Shown here in pieces: positions 1 to 7,508 of a stretch of DNA of 64,000 nt. Every line of letters begins with the position of its first letter. Within the stretch, counting starts at the first letter, position 1. The position numbers were made by a program, and so were the translations under genes. The DNA comes from an uncultured Faecalibacterium sp. (GTDB lineage Bacteria; Bacillota; Clostridia; Oscillospirales; Ruminococcaceae), in NCBI GenBank assembly GCA_900539945.1, contig UQDV01000004.1, forward strand, positions 1-64,000. Reading direction: 5' to 3'. The notes under the pieces were generated by a model. That model was given only the letters and a program-made list of their open reading frames with translations, was not told the DNA's origin and did no database searches.

Positions 1-50
1 CAGACCGTTGGGGCCGCTTAATTCGTTTTTTGTCTAACTTTTGGGGTTCA
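1..50 (+). mobile_element. Inner end of an IS3-family (IS150-like) element, partial
   Basis: Bases 1-21 read as the last six codons of a transposase (Gln-Thr-Val-Gly-Ala-Ala-stop). Bases 31-50 hold the terminal inverted repeat, ending GTTAGACA-like when read inward. The segment is almost identical to the reverse complement of 34241-34290, where more of the same transposase is preserved. The rest of the element lies left of the window. It ends about 40 bp past the stop of the lipoprotein gene, so it may have displaced that operon's terminator. Confidence 0.75.
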
Positions 51-92
51 TATCAGGTGTGGAAGCGGGGCCTTTGTGCGTTTGGGGGCAAA

Positions 93-1214
93 TCAGCTGT
101 TGCTGGAAGAGGACGGGTTCACGATCTTGCTGGCGGGCATCTTGTTCATGGCAGAGGTGCTGAGGTCATTCTCCAGCGTGCTGCCGTAGGCGGTGAGGGC
201 ATCTTCCAGCTCGTCGCCCTTCATGTCGCTCAGGATCTGGGTGCGCAGGGCGTCCAGCGTGGACACCTGCAGCGGGTCAATGCGCATCATCAGGATGATG
301 GAAGCGGCATTGTACTGCACGGCAGCGGCCTCGCCGTACACAAGGCCGCGCACGGCGTCGGCGGCACCGTCCTGGGTAAAGGCACCGGTCAGGTCGCTTT
401 CGGTCAGCAGTTCGGTCTGCACGCTGGAAGCATCCTCGGCGGGGGTGGAGTCCAGCACGGCGTAGATGTCCGGCAGGGCGGCAGAAGCGGCAGAATGCAG
501 GGCGCTGACCTGCTCGGACACCGAGCCGTCCTGCGTTTCGCTGCAGCTTGCGGCGGCCTGTGCCAGCTGCAGCATCTGGGCCTTCTGGTCGTCGGAGGCG
601 AACACAAAGGTGCTGGTGTTGTACAGCGGGATGTTCACATAGGCCAGCTCGTACATCTGGCTGTCCAGATGCTCGGTCAGGTCGCTGTCATCCACGGGGC
701 TTTCGCCGTCCGGGCCGTACACCAGCGTCAGCAGCAGGGTGTGCTTGAGCTGGATGCGCTCAAAGGCCTTGAGGGTCTCCAGGCCGATGCCGTTGGCGGT
801 GTAGGTGCTGCCGTACTGGTCCATCAGCTGCTGGGCGTAGTTGTCGGCCACCTGGGTCTGTTCGGCGGTCAGCTCACCGCCCAGCTCGGCAAAGCGGGCG
901 TCGATGGCGGCAAAGGTGCGCAGGGTCTCCAGCGTCTTGTCGGCCACATAGTCCTGGACCACGGCGGTCTCGCCGGTGTCGGCATCGGTGGTGATGGTGG
1001 CCTTCAAAAAGGCCTTCACGTCAGTGGTGTTCTGGTCCTTGCCAGCCAGCTGGGCGGCCTGCTGGTAGGCGCTGAACTGGGCCAGCAGATACAGGCCGGA
1101 GGACACTTCAAAGTCGCCGACTTTGCCCACGGTGTCCGGGGTGGACAGGCCGCAGCTTGCCAGACTGAAGATCATGACGAGTGCGCATACCAGCGCAAGC
1201 AGTTTCTTTTTCAT
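93..1214 (-). CDS. SurA/PrsA-like lipoprotein (putative peptidyl-prolyl isomerase/foldase)
   Basis: This 373-residue protein begins MKKKLLALVCALVMIFSLAS followed by Cys-Gly, a lipoprotein signal with lipobox Leu-Ala-Ser-Cys near residue 20, so it should be anchored on the outer face of the membrane. The remainder is a helical, Ala/Gln/Thr-rich domain of the kind found in SurA-N/PrsA chaperones. No complete parvulin domain is recognised, so the isomerase role is inferred. The start at 1214 is preferred over an in-frame upstream Met because AGGAG sits just before it. It lies about 100 bp downstream of mfd on the same strand, an order common in Clostridia. The C-terminus is Ser/Asn-rich. Confidence 0.65.
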   Translation of the reverse strand: MKKKLLALVCALVMIFSLASCGLSTPDTVGKVGDFEVSSGLYLLAQFSAYQQAAQLAGKDQNTTDVKAFLKATITTDADTGETAVVQDYVADKTLETLRTFAAIDARFAELGGELTAEQTQVADNYAQQLMDQYGSTYTANGIGLETLKAFERIQLKHTLLLTLVYGPDGESPVDDSDLTEHLDSQMYELAYVNIPLYNTSTFVFASDDQKAQMLQLAQAAASCSETQDGSVSEQVSALHSAASAALPDIYAVLDSTPAEDASSVQTELLTESDLTGAFTQDGAADAVRGLVYGEAAAVQYNAASIILMMRIDPLQVSTLDALRTQILSDMKGDELEDALTAYGSTLENDLSTSAMNKMPASKIVNPSSSSNS

Positions 1215-1313
1215 GTGTAATGCTCCTGTTTTTTGAAATTGTAGATGGCTCGCCCTCTCAGGCGCTGACATCGAGCGGATGCGAGAGGACTGAGAGGGCG
1301 AGGATGCTATCGG

Positions 1314-4300
1314 TTACTTGCTTTCCTGCGGTTTGTCCTTGCCATTCAGGATTTCCGCCATCGCCTTGAGGATGCTCTGCAGCAGTTCCAGCGGCTTTTC
1401 GTCGGGGTGCAGGGTGACCGAAAGGTAAGGCTTTGAGCCTGCCCCGGCGGTGACGCGGCCGTTGAAGGCCACCAGCAGACCCCGGATCATGGGCACATCC
1501 AGGTGTTCCAGATTCAGCACGATGGTGTCCTTCTTCTGGGTCACCTCGTACACGCCCACGGCGGTGGCCTGCACCCGCACCAGCGAAACGTTCACCAGGT
1601 CGCTCACCGAGGGCGGCGGGTCACCGTAGCGGTCGATGAGCTCGTCCAGCACGTCGGCGGCGTCCTCCGGGGTCTGGATGGCGGCAATGCGCTTGTAGGC
1701 CTCGATGCGGCCCGGCCCGTCGGCGATGTATTTCTCCGGGATGTAGGCGTCCACCCGCAGGTCCACCAGGCATTCGCTCTTGTCGCGCTGCACCGGCTCG
1801 CCCTTGGCGCGGGCGATGGCCTGCCCCAGCATCTTGACATAGAGGTCGTAGCCCACGGCCTCCATGTGACCGTGCTGGCTGTGGCCCAGCAGGCTGCCAG
1901 CACCCCGGATCTGCAGATCGCGCATGGCGATGCGGAAGCCGGAACCAAAGGCGGTGAACTCCCGGATGGCGGACAGCCGCTTCTGGGCGATGTCCGAGAG
2001 GGTCTTGTCCCGCCGGAAGGTGAAGTAGGCGTAGGCCTTGCGGCCGCTGCGGCCCACCCGGCCCCGGATCTGGTACAGCTGAGCCAGACCCATGCGGTCG
2101 GCGTCCTCAATGATGAGGGTATTGCAGTTGCGCACGTCGATGCCGGTCTCGATCAGGGTAGTGCATACCAGGATGTCGATCTCGCCGTTGAGCAGGTGCT
2201 GCCACACGGGGTTCAGCTCCTCCTCGGTCATCTTGCCGTGGGCAATGCCCACCCGGGCACCGGGCACCATCTGGCTCACATGGGCGGCACAGGCCTCGAT
2301 GTTGTCCACCCGGTTGTGCAGGTAATACACCTGGCCCCCCCGGGCCAGCTCCTTTTTCATGGCCTCGGCCAGGATCACGTCGTTGTACTCCAGCACAAAG
2401 GTCTCCACGGGCTGGCGCTCAATGGGCGGCTGCTCGATGGTGGAAAGGTCCCGGATGCCGCTCATGGCCATGTTCAGGGTGCGGGGGATGGGGGTGGCCG
2501 ACAGGGTGAGCATGTCCACCCCGATGAAGTTCTCCTTGAGCTTTTCCTTGTGCTTGACGCCGAAGCGCTGTTCCTCGTCGATGATCACAAGGCCCAGATC
2601 GTGGAACCGCACATCCTTGGACAGCAGCCGATGGGTGCCCACCACGATGTCCACGCTGCCGGACTGCAGGCCCCGCAGGGTCTCCTTTTGCTGCTTTGCA
2701 GTGCGGAAGCGGGACATCATCTCCACCTTCACGGGGAAGGCCTCCATGCGGGAAAGGATGGTGTTGTAGTGCTGCCAGGCCAGCAGGGTCGTGGGGGCCA
2801 GAATGGCGCACTGCTTACCGCCCATCACGCACTTGAAGGCGGCCCGCAGGGCTACTTCGGTCTTGCCCACACCCACGTCGCCGCAGAGCAGCCGGTCCAT
2901 GGGGTACCCCTTTTCCATGTCCTGCTTGATCTCGGCGGTGGCGTTGAGCTGATCGTCCGTCTCGTCGTAGTCGAAACGGGTCTCAAAGTCCCGCTGCCAG
3001 TCGCCGTCGGGCGGGAAGGCGTAGCCGGTGGCCTGCCGACGGCGGGCATACAGCTCAATGAGCTCCTGCGCCATCTCCTCGGTGGCCTTTTTGACCTTGG
3101 CACGGGTGCGCTGCCACTCGGCACCGCCCAGCTTGGCCAGCTTGACCTTTTCTTCATCGCCGGGGGCGGTGTAGCGGCTCAGCAGGTCCAGCTGGGTGAC
3201 GGGCACATACAGCACGTCCGAGCCGGAATACTGCACCTTGAGGTAATCCTTGATGGCACCCTGCACTTCCAGCCGCTGGATGCCCGCATACATGCCGATG
3301 CCGTGGCTCTGGTGCACCACATAGTCGCCGGGCTTGATATCGGAAAGGCTGGACAGGGCGTTCTTGTTCTTTTTGCGCTTTTTGGTCTCAGCGGCGGTCT
3401 CTTCGTCCAGACCATGCCGACGGGACGAGAGCACGGCCGCGTGAGCGAACGGGAAGGTGCACCCGGCGGTCAGATGGCCCGGCAGCACCTGTACGATGCC
3501 CTTGGCGGGGCGCACATCCCGGCTCATGCTCACCGAGTAGCCCTTGTCGGCCAGGTCACGGGTGAGGGCCGCAGCCCCCTTGGGGGTGCCGGAAAACAGG
3601 GTGATGGCGTACCCCTGTGCAAGGAGCGGGTCCAGGTCCTCCCGCAGGGAGGCTAGGTCGCCGTTCCAGTTGGGGGCCGCAAAGGCCTCGGCATTGATGA
3701 GGTCTTTCAGTTTGAACTCGTTCATGCCGCGCAGGAAGTTCTCACACAGCAGGGTGCTCTGCTTCTGGGCGGCGATGACCAGATCGTCCATGGTCTGGTA
3801 CAGCACATCCAGCCCGGGGCAGAGCACACCCTCCTCCAGCAGGCCGGTCAGCTCCTCGCTGCGGCGGAATTCGGTGGCCTTCTGGGCATCCCGGATGCCG
3901 CCCACCTCGTCCAGAATGAACAGGGGCGCGTCCAGATGATCCAGCAGGGTGGCCGGTTCCGGGTAGCGGATGCAGTAATACTTGTCCATGGCTTCCGGCA
4001 TCAGGCCGGAGTCCAGCTGGGACAGGTCGGCTTCGGTGGCCTTTTCCAGCGCGGTGCGGTGTTTGCCGCGGGCCTTTTTCACAGCGGCACGCAGGGCCCC
4101 GGCAGTCTCTTCGGTGCTGCCGAACAGCACTTCGCGGGCAGGGGAAAGGTAGATCTTTTCCAGTGCGCCGTCCCGCCGCTGGGTCAGCAGGTCAAAGGAG
4201 GCCATGGAGTCGATCTCATCGTCCCAGTATTCCACGCGGGCAGGCTGACGCATATCCGGGGCATAGATGTCCACGATATCGCCGCGCACGCTGAACTGGC

Positions 4301-4799
4301 CGGGGCCGTCCACCTGACTGCGGCGCACATACCCGGCGGCAAACAGCCGGGCCACCAGCGCTTCGCGGTTGTACACCATGCCGGGCTTGAGGGTGAGGGT
4401 GTTTTTCAGGAATTCATCGCGGGGCACCGTGTACTGCAACAGGGCTTCGGCAGGGACGCACACGGCCTGCAGCCGCCCGCCCGCCAATGCACCCAGTACC
4501 GAAAGGCGGCGATACTCGTATTCGCGCCCGGCACCCTCCACCGGGCGCAGCATGAAGTCCCGGGGCGGGAACACCGCCGCGGCAAGGCCCAGCGCCTTGA
4601 GGTCATCCGCAAAGTGGGTGGCCTCGGCTTCGCCCGGGGTCACGATGCAGAGCACCCGGCCCAGATCCTTCTGCAAAGCGGCATACAGCAGGGCCCGGCC
4701 TGCCGGGGGCAGACCGAACAGCGCTGCCGGGCCGGGCTTTGCAAAGCTGGCCGCGATCTTCTGGTATTCCTGGGTCGCTTTCAACAGGGCTTCGTACAT
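1314..4799 (-). CDS. mfd: Transcription-repair coupling factor Mfd
   Basis: Mfd is a DNA translocase that removes RNA polymerase stalled at lesions and recruits UvrA. At 1161 residues it is normal length. In order: a UvrB-homology region at the N-terminus; a CarD-like RNA polymerase interaction domain around residues 490-550 (GDYVVHQSHGIGMYAGI); a RecG-type motor with Walker A GDVGVGKTE, a DEEQ box (IIDEEQRFGV) and motif VI GRVGRSGR; and a C-terminal TRCF domain. The ATG at 4799 follows AGGAGG with good spacing. It lies between pth and the lipoprotein gene, all on the minus strand. Long open frames on the opposite strand are high-GC shadows. Confidence 0.97.
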   Translation of the reverse strand: MYEALLKATQEYQKIAASFAKPGPAALFGLPPAGRALLYAALQKDLGRVLCIVTPGEAEATHFADDLKALGLAAAVFPPRDFMLRPVEGAGREYEYRRLSVLGALAGGRLQAVCVPAEALLQYTVPRDEFLKNTLTLKPGMVYNREALVARLFAAGYVRRSQVDGPGQFSVRGDIVDIYAPDMRQPARVEYWDDEIDSMASFDLLTQRRDGALEKIYLSPAREVLFGSTEETAGALRAAVKKARGKHRTALEKATEADLSQLDSGLMPEAMDKYYCIRYPEPATLLDHLDAPLFILDEVGGIRDAQKATEFRRSEELTGLLEEGVLCPGLDVLYQTMDDLVIAAQKQSTLLCENFLRGMNEFKLKDLINAEAFAAPNWNGDLASLREDLDPLLAQGYAITLFSGTPKGAAALTRDLADKGYSVSMSRDVRPAKGIVQVLPGHLTAGCTFPFAHAAVLSSRRHGLDEETAAETKKRKKNKNALSSLSDIKPGDYVVHQSHGIGMYAGIQRLEVQGAIKDYLKVQYSGSDVLYVPVTQLDLLSRYTAPGDEEKVKLAKLGGAEWQRTRAKVKKATEEMAQELIELYARRRQATGYAFPPDGDWQRDFETRFDYDETDDQLNATAEIKQDMEKGYPMDRLLCGDVGVGKTEVALRAAFKCVMGGKQCAILAPTTLLAWQHYNTILSRMEAFPVKVEMMSRFRTAKQQKETLRGLQSGSVDIVVGTHRLLSKDVRFHDLGLVIIDEEQRFGVKHKEKLKENFIGVDMLTLSATPIPRTLNMAMSGIRDLSTIEQPPIERQPVETFVLEYNDVILAEAMKKELARGGQVYYLHNRVDNIEACAAHVSQMVPGARVGIAHGKMTEEELNPVWQHLLNGEIDILVCTTLIETGIDVRNCNTLIIEDADRMGLAQLYQIRGRVGRSGRKAYAYFTFRRDKTLSDIAQKRLSAIREFTAFGSGFRIAMRDLQIRGAGSLLGHSQHGHMEAVGYDLYVKMLGQAIARAKGEPVQRDKSECLVDLRVDAYIPEKYIADGPGRIEAYKRIAAIQTPEDAADVLDELIDRYGDPPPSVSDLVNVSLVRVQATAVGVYEVTQKKDTIVLNLEHLDVPMIRGLLVAFNGRVTAGAGSKPYLSVTLHPDEKPLELLQSILKAMAEILNGKDKPQESK

Positions 4800-5107
4800 G
4801 GAAAACCTCCTTTCCTGTTGGGTTGACCATTTGAAATTGCCGCCGCATTCGCTTTGGCAATGGCAGAGGAATGATTATTTTTATTTGCAGCAGAGAAAAG
4901 CCTGCGGGCTTTTCTCTGCTGCTTTTTCACGAGAGGGGTCGTGACATCAAAATGCATCAAAGAACATAAATGCAGTTTGCCAGTGCTGCCCCACTCGGTG
5001 AAAATGTGTTTGGAGCGGCCCGCAGGCCGCGACAAACACGAACAATAAAAATAAAATTCCGTTGAAAATGCCCAGAGCGCAAGCGGAGGGCAGTTTAAAT
5101 GAGGTTC
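4800..5107. other. mfd-pth intergenic region with a strong hairpin (4887-4922)
   Basis: No gene is seen in this 308-bp gap. At 4887-4922 a perfect 16-bp stem (GCAGCAGAGAAAAGCC and its complement) closes on a TGCG loop. The T-run (4923-4927) follows it only on the plus strand, whereas pth and mfd are on the minus strand. It is therefore either a terminator against plus-strand transcription or a processing or stability hairpin between pth and mfd. Confidence 0.5.
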
Positions 5108-5686
5108 TTACCCGTTATACTTGCTCTGTGCCAGACTTAGTTTACCGTCCATGATAAGATTGGCGGCGGCTTCAAGGTCGGCGTAGCGGTCGGTGATGGC
5201 CTTGGCGTCCTCGGCCGGAAATTTGCCCAGCACCCAATCCGCCAGGTCGTAGTCCGGGCGGGGCTTGGCTCCCACACCGATGCGGATGCGGGGAAAGCCG
5301 TCGCCGCCCAGCCGGGCGATGATGCTCTTCAGGCCGTTGTGGCCGCCTGCCGAGCCGGAAGGCCGGATGCGCAGCTTGCCGGGGTTCTGGGTGATGTCGT
5401 CGCACAGGACGATGACATGGTCGGCCGGGATCTTGAAAAAGCCCGCCAGCGGCGCGATGGAATCGCCGGAAAGGTTCATGTAGGTCAGGGGCTTGAGCAG
5501 CACCACCTTGTGGCCGTCCACTTCACCCTGGCCCCACAGGCCCTGGAATTTGGTCTTGCTCACGCTGATGCCCCATTTGCCGGACAGGTAGTCCAGCGCG
5601 GCAAAGCCCGCGTTGTGGCGTGTGCCGTCGTATTTGGCCTCGGGGTTGCCCAGGCCGGCGATCAGCCAGATATCGTTTGTGTTCAT
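5108..5686 (-). CDS. pth: Peptidyl-tRNA hydrolase
   Basis: Pth cleaves the ester bond of peptidyl-tRNAs released from stalled ribosomes. The 192-residue protein has the family signature GLGNPEAKYDGTRHNAG, with Asn14 and catalytic His24, then the CDDITQNPGKLRIR and GSAGGHNGLKSI blocks that carry the conserved Asp and Asn. Length is typical. The ribosome site is weak (AAAGG). The gene has its own candidate promoter at 5737-5765, just after the terminator of the upstream gene, and it probably reads through into mfd. Confidence 0.96.
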   Translation of the reverse strand: MNTNDIWLIAGLGNPEAKYDGTRHNAGFAALDYLSGKWGISVSKTKFQGLWGQGEVDGHKVVLLKPLTYMNLSGDSIAPLAGFFKIPADHVIVLCDDITQNPGKLRIRPSGSAGGHNGLKSIIARLGGDGFPRIRIGVGAKPRPDYDLADWVLGKFPAEDAKAITDRYADLEAAANLIMDGKLSLAQSKYNG

Positions 5687-5736
5687 GTTGTTTGGTTAAC
5701 CTTTTCTCTGAAAAATAGAATGGGATACAGCTATTC

Positions 5737-5765
5737 AGTATAACATACGCGCGCGAAAAAAGAAA
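5737..5765 (-). promoter_or_regulatory. Candidate promoter of pth
   Basis: On the minus strand TATACT (5737-5742) lies 17 bp from a weak -35, TTTCTT (5760-5765). It is placed between the terminator at 5788-5820 and the pth start. Confidence 0.4.
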
Positions 5766-5787
5766 CGGATTCCGGGTGAAAGAACCG

Positions 5788-5820
5788 AAAATGCCCCCGA
5801 CCATACAGAGGCCGGAGGCA
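5788..5820 (-). terminator. Rho-independent terminator after the 5829-6329 gene
   Basis: On the minus strand TGCCTCCGGCC pairs with GGTCGGGGGCA across a 7-nt loop, followed by TTTT. It begins just past the stop of the 5829-6329 gene. Confidence 0.7.
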
Positions 5821-5828
5821 GAAAATGC

Positions 5829-6329
5829 TTATTTCAGGTTCAGCGTGAGGTCAGAGGCCTTCCATGCGCCATCCTCTTTTACCATGGTGATGGTGCCGGT
5901 GACGCTGGCCGTGTTGGTTCCGTCGGCGGCCTGCAGGTCTGCGGAAAAATCATAGCAGTGGTCGGCACCGGAGCGCTTTTGCAGGGTGAGCCCCGCGGGC
6001 TGGCCGGAAAGCGAGGCAATGCGGGTGGGCAGACGGTTCGCAAGGAGCTTTTCCAGACAGGTCTGTGTCATGCAGTCCCCGAACTGTGCCTGATAGAAAG
6101 CCGCAAAGCCGCCGTCATCCACCTGTACAAGGCCCGGCTCGCTGGCGGTGTAGGAATCGTCCGCCGCCGGTTCCACGGCATCGGAGCTGGAAAGCAGCTG
6201 GGTCAAGATGGTCTGCGCCTGCTTCCCGGCGGGGTCGCTGCGCAGGCGGGTGAGCGCGAATACCGCCGCAATGGCCACGAAAAAGACGATCAGGCTCAGG
6301 GCCTGCTTACGGAACGTCTCAGACTTCAT
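5829..6329 (-). CDS. Uncharacterised membrane-anchored protein
   Basis: I do not recognise the family. The 166-residue product has one N-terminal hydrophobic segment (about residues 11-27, LSLIVFFVAIAAVFAL) preceded by basic residues, so it is a signal anchor with the bulk outside the cell. The rest is a small domain of about 130 residues with two Cys close together (DCMTQTC) and a third Cys further on, ending in alternating strands (ASVTGTITMVKEDGAWK). This looks like an NTF2-like or lipocalin-like beta domain, which is a guess. GGGAGGG precedes the ATG at 6329. It is 24 bp downstream of the acetyltransferase gene, so the two are co-transcribed. Confidence 0.6.
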   Translation of the reverse strand: MKSETFRKQALSLIVFFVAIAAVFALTRLRSDPAGKQAQTILTQLLSSSDAVEPAADDSYTASEPGLVQVDDGGFAAFYQAQFGDCMTQTCLEKLLANRLPTRIASLSGQPAGLTLQKRSGADHCYDFSADLQAADGTNTASVTGTITMVKEDGAWKASDLTLNLK

Positions 6330-6353
6330 ACAATGTACCCTCCCGGAAGGAAA

Positions 6354-7112
6354 TCACTTGTTCTGGTCGGCTTCCAGCTTCTGCTTCTTGGCGATGTAGG
6401 CTTCCATCTTCGGTTCAGCCCAGCCCTCCAGGTTGGTCTGGCGCTCCCGGGCGATGCCCAGCGCCTGTGCGGGCACATCCTGAGTGATGGTGCTGCCGGC
6501 GGCGGTGTAGGCACCGTCGCCCACCTTGACCGGGGCCACCAGGTTGGTGTTGCAGCCGATGAAGCAGTAGTCCCCGATGGTGGTGCGGAACTTGTCCTTG
6601 CCGTCGTAGTTGCAGGTGACGGTGCCGCAGCCGAAGTTGCAGTACTTGCCCACGTCGCTGTCGCCGATGTAGGTCAGGTGGCTCACCGTGTTGCCGCGGG
6701 CAAAGTTGGAATTCTTGGTCTCCACATAGGCACCCAGATGCACACCGTAATCGGTGACCGTGTTCACCCGCACATGGGTGAAGGGGCCGATGTTGTTGTG
6801 AGGGCCCAGGTGGCTGCCGTAGACCTGGCTGGCGTTGACGGTGGTGCCCTCGTCCACGATGCTGTCCTCGATGAGGGTGTTGGGGCCGATGATGCAGCCT
6901 GCCCCAATGATGGTATGGCCCCGCAGGATGGTGCCGGCCAGGATGACGGCCCCCGGTGCGATCTGCACGTCGGGTGCAATCTGCACGGTGCGGCTGTCGA
7001 TGATCACGCCGTTGGCGATGTGCTGCAGCAGGATCGTTTCACGGGCGGCCTCGGCGGCGTCCAGACGGGTACGCGCTGCATCCAGTGCAGCGGAAGAAAT
7101 ACAATTTTCCAT
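6354..7112 (-). CDS. Stand-alone GlmU-type acetyltransferase (left-handed beta-helix)
   Basis: The 252-residue protein matches the C-terminal half of bifunctional GlmU: hexapeptide repeats (APDVQIAPGAVIL, AGTILRGHTIIGAG), then the blocks YIGDSDVGKYCNFGCG, VTCNYDGKDKF and GDYCFIGCNTNLVAPVKVGD. In GlmU this domain transfers acetyl from acetyl-CoA to glucosamine-1-phosphate for cell-wall UDP-GlcNAc. The N-terminal uridylyltransferase domain is absent; instead there is a short helix of about 30 residues. The start at 7112 has AAGGAG upstream, so this is a genuine short form and not a truncation. Whether it uses glucosamine-1-P or another amino-sugar phosphate is not shown. It is followed at 24 bp by the membrane-anchored gene. 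Confidence 0.82.
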   Translation of the reverse strand: MENCISSAALDAARTRLDAAEAARETILLQHIANGVIIDSRTVQIAPDVQIAPGAVILAGTILRGHTIIGAGCIIGPNTLIEDSIVDEGTTVNASQVYGSHLGPHNNIGPFTHVRVNTVTDYGVHLGAYVETKNSNFARGNTVSHLTYIGDSDVGKYCNFGCGTVTCNYDGKDKFRTTIGDYCFIGCNTNLVAPVKVGDGAYTAAGSTITQDVPAQALGIARERQTNLEGWAEPKMEAYIAKKQKLEADQNK

Positions 7113-7138
7113 GGGTCAGGAACTCCTTTCCGGCACAC

Positions 7139-7191
7139 AGCTCCTGCAATCGAGCGTTTCGGCATATCCAAAGATGGATACAACAGGAGCT
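7139..7191 (-). other. Nested hairpin in the leader of the GlmU-like gene
   Basis: AGCTCCTG (7139-7146) pairs with CAGGAGCT (7184-7191). Inside is a second perfect stem, TATCCA/TGGATA with an AAGA loop (7165-7180). On the minus strand this is 5' leader about 30-80 nt upstream of the start. No known riboswitch is recognised. The rest of the 7113-7490 gap holds only the ppdK promoter. Confidence 0.4.
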
Positions 7192-7392
7192 TTGCGCAGA
7201 CAAAAAAGAATGTTGAAATTTCAAGGACAGAAAGTTGTATCCAACAGGCTGAGAAATCGCGTCAAATAAAGAAAAACCTCTCGAACTTTCTCCCATTTTA
7301 TATTACCGGAAAACTTGGTAAAATTCAAGTGATTTGCATAAAAAACACCAAACAAATTCGGGATTTTGCATGGTGGAAAGCAGTGAGATTTC

Positions 7393-7401
7393 TGGTATAA
7401 T
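7393..7401 (+). promoter_or_regulatory. Extended -10 promoter of ppdK
   Basis: TGG-TATAAT (TATAAT at 7396-7401) forms an extended -10. The best -35 (TGGTGG, 7371-7376) is poor, which is acceptable with an extended -10. The predicted leader to the ATG at 7509 is about 100 nt. Confidence 0.6.
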
Positions 7402-7508
7402 AGTTTAGCATTCACGAAACAATGTTCATCGCCTATTGAGACAAAGGTAAACGATGAGACGGACGGGCCCTTCCGGCACGGCCGTGAACTATGGGAGGTA
7501 AACAACGC

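Noticed and set aside
1503..3656. 717-codon open frame antisense to mfd
   Set aside because: It arises from high third-position GC in mfd; the composition is His/Gly/Val-rich with no recognisable domain.
4887..4927. Hairpin as terminator of pth
   Set aside because: On the transcribed minus strand no T-run follows the stem, so it is not a normal terminator for that operon.
7113..7490. Riboswitch upstream of ppdK or the GlmU-like gene
   Set aside because: A nested hairpin is present but none of the conserved cores I know (glmS, T-box, TPP, SAM) is visible.
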